In this document: positions 6,739 to 15,700 of the stretch, piece by piece | Layout of the letters: each line of letters begins with the position of its first letter | Position numbering within the stretch: position 1 is the first letter of the stretch | Translations under genes and position numbers: made by a program | Assembly (NCBI GenBank): GCA_038232215.1 | Contig: JBBSIG010000006.1 | Span: 1-23,178 of the forward strand | Length of the DNA: 23,178 nt | Direction: 5' to 3' | Origin: JBBSIG01 sp038232215 | GTDB taxonomy: Bacteria; Actinomycetota; Thermoleophilia; Gaiellales; Gaiellaceae | The notes under the pieces: model-generated | What the model saw: the letters and a program-made list of their open reading frames with translations, nothing else | Database searches by the model: none | What the model was told of the DNA's origin: nothing

Positions 6739-6790
6739 GGGCACGGCCCGGGGACATCCCCAGGCGGCACTCGATTCGCCGAGCAACCGT

Positions 6791-7933
6791 CTAGTAGCGC
6801 AGCAGCGCGCCGATACCCTCGACCGGCTCGAGGTCGTGCCGCTGCTCGACCGCCCAGGCGGTGCCGCCGCCGGCGAGCGTCCTGTGTACCGCGAGGTCGA
6901 GACCGCGGGTGCGCCGCGCCATCGCCGTGCCGTCGAGCGGGCAACTGCCCTCAACCGCTGCGATCCGCCCGCACGAGGGGCACCGCCAGGCCGGCCGGTC
7001 CACCCCGCTCTGGAAGAGAAGCACCTCGACGCGCCCGTCCGAGGCGGCCTCGAGCGTCGAAGCCCAGCCGGAAGCCGCTCGACCGTCTCGGCCTGCCTCC
7101 TGACGCCAACGCTCGAGCGTCGCTCCCTCCCGCTGCGCCCGCGAGCGCTCGAGCAGCGGCCGCGCGGCCTCGAGCAGGCCCGCGGGCGTCGTATGTGCCT
7201 CGGCCTGCGTCCAGCCGACGAGGGCTGCGCGCGCCTCGTGCGAAAGGTGCTCGGTCAGCTCCGGGCGAATCTCCTCCGCGCCGACCAGCACGAGCGCCGG
7301 ACTCTCGGCCCGGAGTACGAGCCGATCGAGCTCCCCGGCGACGCTCCTCAGATGCTCCTGTACGAGGTTCTCGATGTGCCGCTGGTAGCGGGCCTGCGAC
7401 CAGCCGCCCTGGTCGTGCTGCCCCGGCTGCTCCTTGCTGCGATCGACGAGCTGCTCGAGCCGGCCTGCCCGGAGGCGGTAGATCTGGCCCTGCTCGCGGC
7501 CCACCACCGCGACGATCGCGCCCTCGTCTCGGCCGACGAGCGACACGAGGGGCGCCAGACAGAACGTCGGCCCGAGCTGCACGAGATCGGCGACCGGCCG
7601 CGCCAGCGAGAGCACGTCCCAGGCGCCGTCCACGCCGGCGCAGAAGACGGCGATCCCCTGGGCTCCGTCGCGGCTGAACTCGTCCGCGAAGTAGCGGCCG
7701 ATGCGCGCGAAATCGGCTCTCAGCCCCTGCCGCTGCTCGTGCGAGAGGTCGGGGCGGGTCGCCTCCTCGCTCCGCTCGCCGTCGGCGAGGAGCGAGCTGA
7801 TCCTCGTAGCCGCGTCCGCCGCGGTCGGTGCCAGACCCGGATCGAGGTCGAGATACAGGCTGATCGCGCAGCCCTTCTCGGCCCGAAAGCCGGCGAGCTC
7901 GCGCAGCCGCTCCCACGTCACGGTCTCGGCCAT
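6791..7933 (-). CDS. baeRF-family (bacterial eRF1/Vms1-like) putative release or ribosome-rescue factor
   Basis: A 380-residue cytoplasmic protein without a signal peptide. The first half (about 20-165) has the pattern of the bacterial archaeo-eukaryotic release-factor-like group: ISLYLDLDP near 24-32, a GIAVFCAG strand near 93-100, and FCLAPLVSLVGRDEGAIVAVVGREQGQIYRLRAG (124-157). It is followed by GGWSQARYQRHIENLVQEHLR (176-196). Gly 176, Gly 177 and Gln 180 sit where eRF1 has its peptidyl-tRNA-hydrolysing GGQ loop and where Vms1-like proteins have a key Gln. ALVLVGAEEIRPEL (213-226) matches the next domain. A C-terminal CPSC plus CPLDG (Cys 318, 321, 331) looks like a zinc knuckle. Peptidyl-tRNA release on stalled ribosomes is a plausible role, but this is family inference. 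ATG 7933 has TAGAAT nine bases upstream and no Shine-Dalgarno. Confidence 0.72.
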   Translation of the reverse strand: MAETVTWERLRELAGFRAEKGCAISLYLDLDPGLAPTAADAATRISSLLADGERSEEATRPDLSHEQRQGLRADFARIGRYFADEFSRDGAQGIAVFCAGVDGAWDVLSLARPVADLVQLGPTFCLAPLVSLVGRDEGAIVAVVGREQGQIYRLRAGRLEQLVDRSKEQPGQHDQGGWSQARYQRHIENLVQEHLRSVAGELDRLVLRAESPALVLVGAEEIRPELTEHLSHEARAALVGWTQAEAHTTPAGLLEAARPLLERSRAQREGATLERWRQEAGRDGRAASGWASTLEAASDGRVEVLLFQSGVDRPAWRCPSCGRIAAVEGSCPLDGTAMARRTRGLDLAVHRTLAGGGTAWAVEQRHDLEPVEGIGALLRY

Positions 7934-7942
7934 CGAGCCGCG

Positions 7943-7948
7943 ATTCTA
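7943..7948 (-). promoter_or_regulatory. -10 element of the baeRF-like gene (likely leaderless)
   Basis: TAGAAT on - ends nine bases before the ATG at 7933; the sequence between lacks a Shine-Dalgarno. Confidence 0.5.
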
Positions 7949-8027
7949 CGTCCCTGGCCACCCCGGCCGACGGCCTCGCGACCGACCAGAGTGGCGGGAA
8001 CGTCCGGGTCTGGATTTTCGTTTTCTC

Positions 8028-8064
8028 TTGTGACGGCCGAGCGACGGCCTACTCTTTCTGGAGG
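8028..8064 (+). promoter_or_regulatory. trxB promoter and Shine-Dalgarno
   Basis: TTGTGA (8028-8033), a 16-base spacer and TACTCT (8050-8055) make a fair sigma-70-type promoter. GGAGG (8060-8064) lies five bases before the GTG at 8070, so unlike its neighbours this gene has a Shine-Dalgarno. The leader would be very short. Confidence 0.55.
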
Positions 8065-8069
8065 ACACT

Positions 8070-9047
8070 GTGACGGACGTACACGACCTGATCGTCATCG
8101 GCGGCGGCCCCGCCGGCTACACGGCTGCGCTCTACGCGGCGCGCGCCAACCTGAGCCCGCTCGTGATCGAGGGCTTCCAGTGGGGCGGTCAGCTCATGAT
8201 CACGAGCGACGTGGAGAACTATCCCGGGTACGCAGACGGGGTGCTCGGCCCCGAGATGATGTCCGACTTCCGCCGACAAGCCGAGCGCTTCGGCGCGGAG
8301 TTCGTCACGGACGACGTCACACGCGTCGATTTCTCCGAGCGGCCCTTTCGGCTCTTCGTCGGTGACGACGAGTATCGCGCCCGCGCAGTCATCGTCGCGA
8401 CCGGCGCCAGCGCGCGCCAGCTCGGGCTCGAGTCGGAGAAACGGCTGCAGGGCCGTGGAGTCACCTACTGCGCCGTGTGCGATGCCGCCTTCTGGCGCGA
8501 CCGCGAGGTGCTCGTCGCCGGGGGCGGCGACTCGGCGATGGAGGAGGCGCTCTTCCTGACGCGATTCGCGAGCAAGGTGACGGTCGTGCACCGCCGCGAC
8601 GAGTTTCGCGCCTCGTCGATCATGGTCGACCGCGCACGGGCGAACGAGAAGATCGAGCTCGTGACGAACGCCGTGGTCGAGGAGGTGCTCGGAGAGGACA
8701 AGATGGAGGGAGCTCGCCTGCGCAGCACGGTCTCCGACGAGACCTGGGAGCTGAAGGCCGACGCGCTCTTCGTGGCGATCGGTCACGACCCGACGACGAG
8801 CCTCTTCCTCGATCAGCTCGACCACGACGACGCGGGGTACCTCGTCACGCGGCCCGGAACCACCGAGACCAACATTCCCGGCGTGTTCGCCGTCGGCGAC
8901 GTCCAGGATCACGTGTACCGCCAGGCCGTCACGGCCGCGGGCTCCGGCTGCATGGGGGCGCTCGACGCCGAGCGCTACCTCACGGCCCTGGAGGGCCACC
9001 CCGGCACGGCCCTGACCGCCGGACGCGCAGAAGAGGCGACCGTCTAG
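8070..9047 (+). CDS. trxB: Thioredoxin reductase
   Basis: A 325-residue flavoprotein that moves electrons from NADPH through FAD to thioredoxin in the cytoplasm. The FAD-binding GGGPAGYTAALYAARA begins at residue 11, and QWGGQLMITSDVENYPG follows (37-53). The redox-active pair is CAVC (134-137). The NADPH site has GGGDSAMEEALFLT (151-164) and HRRDEFRAS (174-182), whose arginines favour NADPH. The second FAD motif is FAVGDVQD. Length and order match the family. The GTG start is supported by GGAGG five bases upstream. corA follows 73 bases later with its own -10, so the two need not form an operon. Confidence 0.96.
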   Translation: MTDVHDLIVIGGGPAGYTAALYAARANLSPLVIEGFQWGGQLMITSDVENYPGYADGVLGPEMMSDFRRQAERFGAEFVTDDVTRVDFSERPFRLFVGDDEYRARAVIVATGASARQLGLESEKRLQGRGVTYCAVCDAAFWRDREVLVAGGGDSAMEEALFLTRFASKVTVVHRRDEFRASSIMVDRARANEKIELVTNAVVEEVLGEDKMEGARLRSTVSDETWELKADALFVAIGHDPTTSLFLDQLDHDDAGYLVTRPGTTETNIPGVFAVGDVQDHVYRQAVTAAGSGCMGALDAERYLTALEGHPGTALTAGRAEEATV

Positions 9048-9107
9048 ACGATCGAGGGCGGAAGCGCGGTCGCGGCCTCGTCCGGAGCGCGGCCTCAAGC
9101 CCCGGAG

Positions 9108-9113
9108 TAGGCT
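9108..9113 (+). promoter_or_regulatory. -10 element of corA (likely leaderless)
   Basis: TAGGCT ends seven bases before the ATG at 9121, with no Shine-Dalgarno between them. Confidence 0.45.
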
Positions 9114-9120
9114 CGTCCGG

Positions 9121-10041
<921 letters not shown>

Positions 10042-10057
10042 CCCGGGAGGCCGAGGC

Positions 10058-10063
10058 TACGAT
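10058..10063 (+). promoter_or_regulatory. -10 element of the zinc-ribbon/PAS gene (likely leaderless)
   Basis: TACGAT ends six bases before the GTG at 10070. The same hexamer and spacing occur before addB. Confidence 0.5.
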
Positions 10064-10069
10064 CAGGCC

Positions 10070-10516
10070 GTGCCCTACTTCATCTGCCCGAACTGCAAGG
10101 AGCGCTCGCTCGACCACGACGGGCGGGAAGGTCTGCTCGAGCAGGCGGTCGCGTGCCAGCGCTGCGGCTTCGGCTTCCTCTTCGAGCTGCTGGACGACTA
10201 CTATCCCGCGCCGACCGCGGGGCTTCTCGTCTGCGACCAGGACGCGCGCGTCCTCGCGGCCGGGCGGGGCGTCTTCGAGCTGACCGGGTATCGCGAGCCG
10301 GAGCTGCTCGGCCGAGACGTGGTCGAGGGACTCGGCCTCACCGGCTTCGAGCCCGATCGAAACCCGGTCGGGCTCTCGCTCGAATGGGGCGTCCGCCGGC
10401 TCGGCGAGCAGCTCGAGCTGCGGGCCCGCTCGGGCCAGCAGAAGCCGGTCTCGGCGGACTTCTTCCCCGCTTACGACGAGGACGGCGGCCTCCTCGTCGC
10501 ACTGACGCCGCGCTAG
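10070..10516 (+). CDS. Small zinc-ribbon plus PAS-like sensor protein
   Basis: A 148-residue cytoplasmic protein. An N-terminal zinc ribbon has CPNC (6-9) and CQRC (29-32). Residues about 50-147 look like one PAS fold: GLLVCDQDARVLAAGRGVFELTGYREPELLGRDVVEGLGL fits the usual order of strand, turn, helix and the xTGYxxxELLG motif. No output domain (kinase, GGDEF or HTH) is attached, so it would act through a partner or as a simple sensor; the ligand is unknown. The GTG start lies six bases after TACGAT, 28 bases after the corA stop. A long hairpin begins at the base after the stop codon. Confidence 0.78.
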   Translation: MPYFICPNCKERSLDHDGREGLLEQAVACQRCGFGFLFELLDDYYPAPTAGLLVCDQDARVLAAGRGVFELTGYREPELLGRDVVEGLGLTGFEPDRNPVGLSLEWGVRRLGEQLELRARSGQQKPVSADFFPAYDEDGGLLVALTPR

Positions 10517-10544
10517 CGTGGGGGAACCCCAGGGTTCCCCCACG
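10517..10544 (+). terminator. Strong hairpin directly after the PAS gene
   Basis: CGTGGGGGAACCC (10517-10529) and GGGTTCCCCCACG (10532-10544) form a perfect 13-bp stem starting right after the stop codon. The tail is GACCCCTTCCTTCT, pyrimidine-rich rather than a pure T-run, so termination is likely but not textbook. Confidence 0.65.
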
Positions 10545-10591
10545 GACCCCTTCCTTCTGCGCTCTCGCCGCCGAGCCGTCCCTGGCCTCCC

Positions 10592-10608
10592 GCCGGGCAA
10601 AGCCCGGC
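10592..10608. repeat. 7-bp perfect hairpin
   Basis: GCCGGGC-AAA-GCCCGGC lies in the 167-base gap between the PAS gene and the oxidoreductase gene. No T-run follows on either strand. Apart from this hairpin and the terminator I see no other feature in that gap. Confidence 0.45.
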
Positions 10609-10683
10609 TCCGGCCGCCGCGGTGCGCATCCTGCCATGGGTTACTTCCTAGGGAACGAGGCTCAGAGTTGCTCGACGGCTGAC

Positions 10684-11874
10684 GTGCCGCATGGTCAGTT
10701 AGGCTCGCAGCGGCGAGGGAGTCGCCCGCTCCGCCCCCGACACAGCGCGGAGGTCATCGTCGTCGGGGGCGGTTGCACCGGCGCGTCCGTGGCCGCGGAG
10801 CTGGCCCGCCGAGGCGTCGACGTTCTGCTGCTCGAGCGCCGGACGCTCGCCTCGGGCCCCACCGGCCGCTCCTCGGCGATCGTGCGGCAGCTCTACTCGC
10901 AGCCCCTGCTCGCGCGGATGGCGGTGCACGGCCTGGACGCGTACTCGCGCTTCGAGGACCTCTACGGCGTCTCGTGCGGGTTCGTCCACACCGGGGTCCT
11001 CTGGGCGACGGAAGCGGGCGGGCGGGCGACGCTCGAGCGCAACGCGGCCACGAGCCGCGCCGCGGGAGCCGCCCTGGAGCTGATCGACCGCGACCGGCTC
11101 GCCGGCATCGACGGGCGCATCGAGAGCGCCGACCTCGACGGCATCTGCTTCGAGCCGGATGCCGGCTGCTGCGACCCGTACCTCGCCACGGCGGGCTTCG
11201 CGGCAGCCGCGCGGAGGGCGGGCGCCCTGATCGCGGAGGAGGCGCCGGTCGGAAGCGTCGACGAGCTGGACGCCGACGCGATCGTGGTCGCCGCCGGCGT
11301 GTGGTCGGCCGGTCTGCTCGAGCCGCTCGGCTACCGCCTGCCGGTCGCGGCGGCCCGCGCGGAGATCGGCCGCTGGCGCGTCCCGGCGGACTACGGCGAG
11401 CCACCGCCCGTGCTCGCGGACTTCTCGCGGCTCGGCTTCTACCTGAAGCCGGCGGAGCCGGGCTATCTCGAGGTGGGAACGCTCGATCCGGCCCATGCTG
11501 CCGACCCGATCGACCCCGACGCCTGCCCGGAGGGGGCCGACTCCGAGACGCTCGCCCGCTTTCGCGACTCGCTGCTGACGCGTGTCCCGTCCCTGCGCGG
11601 CGGGCACTGGCGCGGCTCGTGGTCGGGCGTCTACGACGTCACGCCCGACTGGCATCCGGCGATCGGCGCCGTTCCCGGGACGGACAGGGTGTACGTCGCC
11701 GCGGGCTTCTCGGGCCACGGCTTCAAGCTCGCTCCCGCGGTCGGGCTCGCCGTGTCCGAGCTCGTGTGTGACGGAGCCGCGCGCACCTTCGATCTCGCCC
11801 AGCTCGACCCCGGGCGCTTCGAGCGCGGCGAGCTCGTCGGCGAGTCGCAGTACGGCTACTCGGTGCTCGGCTAG
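10684..11874 (+). CDS. FAD-dependent oxidoreductase (DAO / glycine-sarcosine oxidase type)
   Basis: A D-amino-acid-oxidase-fold flavoenzyme of about 396 residues, probably oxidising an amine or amino-acid substrate; the substrate cannot be read from sequence. The FAD motif VIVVGGGCTGASVAAELARRGVDVLLLER begins near residue 24. GPTGRSSAIVRQLYSQP follows, the usual second FAD loop. GVLWAT, DPYLATAGFAAAARRAGA, VVAAGVWSAGL and a C-terminal YVAAGFSGHGFKLAPAVGLAVSEL are all typical. The start is uncertain: GTG 10684 gives a 23-residue extension before the FAD strand and ATG 10636 a longer one; neither has a ribosome site. TAGGCT at 10700-10705 resembles the -10 of corA, but no start codon follows it in frame. 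The N-terminal extension contains a rare TTA codon, which also suggests the true start is later. Confidence 0.82.
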   Translation: MPHGQLGSQRRGSRPLRPRHSAEVIVVGGGCTGASVAAELARRGVDVLLLERRTLASGPTGRSSAIVRQLYSQPLLARMAVHGLDAYSRFEDLYGVSCGFVHTGVLWATEAGGRATLERNAATSRAAGAALELIDRDRLAGIDGRIESADLDGICFEPDAGCCDPYLATAGFAAAARRAGALIAEEAPVGSVDELDADAIVVAAGVWSAGLLEPLGYRLPVAAARAEIGRWRVPADYGEPPPVLADFSRLGFYLKPAEPGYLEVGTLDPAHAADPIDPDACPEGADSETLARFRDSLLTRVPSLRGGHWRGSWSGVYDVTPDWHPAIGAVPGTDRVYVAAGFSGHGFKLAPAVGLAVSELVCDGAARTFDLAQLDPGRFERGELVGESQYGYSVLG

Positions 11875-11899
11875 ATCGGCCCTCGACGAGCGGCCCTCG

Positions 11900-12040
11900 C
11901 CTGTGGACGATCCGTCACGGTGCCAGACACTCCTACAGATCGTCCACAGGCTGCTCCAGGCCGGGACTGCGTCCGCGCCACGATCGTGACGAAGTATCCA
12001 CCGTGCGCGGTGTCAGACACTGTCACGGAGCGTCCACAGG
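11900..12040. repeat. REP/BIME-like palindromic repeat cluster (copies A and B)
   Basis: Copy A is a perfect 13-bp inverted repeat, CCTGTGGACGATC (11900-11912) with GATCGTCCACAGG (11938-11950), whose 25-base loop contains GGTGCCAGACAC. Copy B (12008-12040), read on -, matches 26 of the first 33 bases of copy A, so A and B are inverted copies. B runs into the 3' end and stop codon of nth. A third element with the same core is at 21704-21734. Position between convergent genes is typical of REP elements. Confidence 0.65.
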
Positions 12041-12721
12041 GGTCACCGGCGGCGGGAGGCGGCTGGCCGGGCAGAGGTCGCTCACGACGCAGCGCTCGCA
12101 GAGAGGGCGGCGGGCGTTGCAAACGCGCCGCCCGTGCCAGATCAGAAGGTGCGGGAAGCGGGCCCAGTCGGCCCGCGGAACGAGCCGGACGAGATCGCGC
12201 TCGATCTTCACCGGATCCTCCTGCCGCGTCAGCCCGAGCCGCTGCGAGAGACGGCGAACGTGGGTGTCGACGACGATGCCCTGCGCCTCGCCGAGCTCGG
12301 CGGCGACGACGTTCGCCGTCTTCCGGGCGACACCGGGGAGGCGGACGAGCTCCTCGAGCCGCCGGGGCACGCGGCCGTCGAACTCGTCGAGAAGCATCCG
12401 CATCGTGCCGCGGATCGACTTCGCCTTCTGCCGGAAGAACCCGGTCTGGTAGATGTCGCGCTCGAGCTCCTCGACCGGCACCGCGAGGTAGTCCTCGGGC
12501 CCGCGGTACTTCTCGAACAGCCGCGGAGTGACTCTGTTCACGTTGACGTCCGTCGTCTGCGCCGACAGCATCACGGCGACCAGCAGCTCGAGGTCCGAGA
12601 GGAAGCGGAGCGCGATCGTCGCGTCTTCGTGCTCGGCGGCGAGCCGCTCCACGATCGGGCCGATACGGGCCCGCTTCGGGCCCACGCGGCGCCGGGCCTC
12701 CGCGAGGTAGCTGCGTGGCAC
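12023..12721 (-). CDS. nth: Endonuclease III (DNA glycosylase/AP lyase)
   Basis: A 232-residue base-excision-repair enzyme that removes oxidised pyrimidines and cuts the abasic site. The early LLVAVMLSAQTTDVNVN (46-62) is the family signature. The helix-hairpin-helix LVRLPGVARKTANVVAAEL (125-143) carries the catalytic Lys 134, and VDTHV (151-155) carries the catalytic Asp 152. A C-terminal 4Fe-4S loop has the standard spacing C-X6-C-X2-C-X5-C at Cys 201, 208, 211 and 217. The GTG at 12721 shares one base with the addA stop (TAGTG), so translation is probably coupled. The last codons and the stop lie inside REP-like copy B. Confidence 0.95.
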   Translation of the reverse strand: MPRSYLAEARRRVGPKRARIGPIVERLAAEHEDATIALRFLSDLELLVAVMLSAQTTDVNVNRVTPRLFEKYRGPEDYLAVPVEELERDIYQTGFFRQKAKSIRGTMRMLLDEFDGRVPRRLEELVRLPGVARKTANVVAAELGEAQGIVVDTHVRRLSQRLGLTRQEDPVKIERDLVRLVPRADWARFPHLLIWHGRRVCNARRPLCERCVVSDLCPASRLPPPVTPVDAP

Positions 12722-15700
12722 TACGACGCGACGGCGAGCGCCTCGCCACGCGGCGCGTGGGAGCGGCCGCGCAGGCGCGGGCCGGCGCAGACGAGGTCGA
12801 GCGCCGGGCAATCGAGGCAGGTGAACTCGCTCGGCGTCGGCACGAACACGCCGGACTGGATGCGCTCGATCGCGCGCGAGAGCTCCTCCTGGAGAGCGGG
12901 CAACTCCGCGCGCCCGAACGTCGCCGACACGATCGCGTCGGGACGCTCGAGGAACGCGTAGACCACCTCGACCGTCTCGGCGCCGTCGAGGAGGCAGGCG
13001 ATCGCATAGACGAGGCGCTGGAGTCGATAGTCCTGCTCGACGATCTCCTCCGGCGTCCCCTCCGCGAGCGAGTTCGTCTTGTAGTCGACGACGAGCGCGT
13101 GCCCGCCCTCGCGCTGGAGCACGTCGAGCCGGCCGTGCAGGAGCACGCCGTCGTGCTCGAAGGTAAACGGCCGCTCCGGCGCCGCTCCGGCCAGCCGTGC
13201 GACCCGCTCCGCGAGGCGCGACTCGCAGTACGCGGCGACGAACGCCCTGATCCGCTCGAGCTCCTCGTCACTCACGCCGGGGTAGCGCGCGCGCGCCGCC
13301 TCTTCGAGCGCAGCCGGCTCCGGCACTCGTGGCGCAGTCAGGTCTATGCGCTCGAGGAGCGCGTGGACGGCGTCGCCCATCTCGGTCGCGGCGAGCCCCG
13401 CCGGCGCCGCCACTCCACCGGCCCGGCTTGCGGGCCTCAGACCGACGATGCGCTCCGCGTAGAACCGGTACGAGCAGCGCTCGTAGAGCGCGAGCGCGCT
13501 GTAGGAGAGTCGCCGGACCCGGTGCGCGGGCGGGCTCGGCACGGGCTCGAGCGCCGGCAGCGGAGGCGCCTCGGGCAGGAGCGTGGCCGACGAGCCGGGC
13601 TCGAACAGCGCGAGCTGACGCTCGGCGCCGTCTTCTGCCTCCTCCACAGTCGGAACCGCAACCTCGTCCACGTCTCGATGCCGGTCGAGGCGCAGCAGCA
13701 CCCGCGCCCCCCCGCGCTCGAGCTCCACGGGCTCGTCCCCGCTCGCGCTCGCCAGCTCGTCGGCGATGTCGAGGCCCTCGAGCATCCAGCCGATCGGCGT
13801 CGAGGCGTCCTTCGGCCGCTCGGGGTCGATCGCGCCCGAGACGAGCAGACGGTCGATCGCGCGCGTCATCGCGACGTAGTAGAGGCGGCGGCGCTCGGCC
13901 TCGTCGGCGTCGCGTTCAGCCGCTCTCACCTCCTCGTAGTCGAACGCGCCGACCCGCTTGCCCGCAGGCGGGACGGCGACGCGAAAGGCCACTCGGCCGT
14001 CGGGCAGGGCGAGGAACTCGTCCGCCGACGGAGGGCGGCCCTCGCGTCCCGCGTCGGCCACGATCACGACCTTGAACTCGAGGCCCTTGGCCGCGTGGAT
14101 GGTCAGCAGCCGCACGGCGTCCGCGCCCTCCTCCTCGGCGACGGCCTCGAGCTCCTTTCCCCCCAGGGCCTCCTGCTCGCGCACGAACCGGACGAAGCCC
14201 TCGATGTCGGGGCCCCGCAGCTCCTGATACGACCGCGCGAGCCTCGCCAGCTTCCGCATGTTCGCGTAGCGACGGCGCCCGTCCCAGCGCGCGAGCACCG
14301 CGAGGTCGTAGTCGTGCTGGGCGACGATCTCCTCGAGCAGACGCTCAAGCGAGAGGGTCGCGGCGAGTCCCGCCAGCCGGTCGTAGCGCTGCCGGAAGGC
14401 GCGGAAGAGTCGCTCGTCGCGCTGCGAGATGCCCGCGGGCGCCCCGCGCTCCAGCCCGGCGAAGAGAGGCCGGCGACCCGTCGCGCGGCGCAGGAGGACG
14501 AGCGCGTCGTTCGAGACCCCGACCAGAGGCGAGGCCAGCACGCTGACGAGCGCCTCGTCGTCGTAGCGGTTGTGCAGCAGCCGCAGGTACGCGAGCAGGT
14601 CGACCACCTGCTGCTGGCCGAAGTAGCCGCGCCCGGTCGCGCGATAGGTGGGCAGGCCGAGCTCGCGGAGCTCCTGCTCGTACCACTCGGCGTCGGTACC
14701 GGCCGCGAACAGGAGCACGATCTCGCCGGGCTGGGCCGCACCTGACTCCACGAGCCCGTGCACCCGCCTCGCGATGTGCCGCGCCTCCGCCCGCCGCCAG
14801 TGGACGCCCGTGTCGCGATAGCTCGCCTTGTCCGTGACGAGCAGCTCCACGGGCGGGCCGAAGACGGGGTCCGGGAAGCGCCCAGCCGCGGCGAGCGGAC
14901 GGAAGTCGTCGCCGAAATCGCCGCCGAAGAGGTGGTTGACGACCGCGAGCACCTCGGGCCGCGAGCGGTAGTTCTGCAGCAGCGGCAGCACCTCGCCGGC
15001 CCGCTCGCGACGCTCGCGGAAGACCTGCACGTCGGCGTGGCGAAAGCCGTAGATCGACTGGAACTCGTCGCCGACGAAGAACACCTCCTCCCCCGCCAGC
15101 AGGTCGATCAGCCCGCACTGCAGGCGGTTCGTGTCCTGGAACTCGTCGACGGTGATCGCGGAGAAGCGCCAGCGCTCGCGGTCCCGGATGTCCGGGCGCT
15201 CGCGCAGGAGCGCGGCGGCGGCGAGCTGCAGGTCTTCGAAGTCGAGCGCCGACTCCCGGTCCTTGGCGGCGGCGTACTGCGCGGCAAAGCAGGCGAGCAG
15301 CTCCTGCAGCAGCGCGCGGTCGCGGGTCGCGAGGTCGTCCAGGGCGGCCAGCTCGACCGCGCGGCGAGCGTCCTCGTAGCCGGCGAAGCGCTCGCGCTGC
15401 CGGCCGCGGGCCGCGAAGCCGCCGAGGTCCAGCAGCACCTCGGTCGCCGGATCGCCCTGGAGCAGCTCGAGGCACCGCTCGACGTCTCCGCGGGCCGCCT
15501 CGGGCGCATCCTCGTCGGCGACGACGCAGCGCGCGGCCTCGCGAAGCGCCTCGACCGCCGGAGCAAGCGGCCGGGGGGTACCGACCGAGAGCTCGAGCTC
15601 CCGACCGGCGGAGCGGAGCGTCTCGTACACGCCGGTCAGCATCCGCCGCAGACCGCCGGCCCCGTAGGTCGCGAGGAGCGCGAGCCGGTCGGGCTCTCCG

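Larger units (their letters stand above)
6479..6790. other. Intergenic region between convergent rmuC and the baeRF-like gene
   Basis: I see no credible gene in these 312 bases. They hold the inverted repeat after rmuC, a GTCTAGAC palindrome near 6694, a short TTGAT/ATCAA inverted repeat near 6704-6717, a hairpin that may terminate the - strand gene (6710-6738), and a small GGGG/CCCC hairpin near 6752-6763. Open frames crossing the region have no family resemblance. Confidence 0.6.

Noticed and set aside
11900..12040. Cluster of DnaA-box-like TCGTCCACA sequences, possible origin or DnaA-titrating site
   Set aside because: Each copy differs from TTGTCCACA and they are part of the repeat arms; no dnaA, dnaN or AT-rich unwinding region is nearby.
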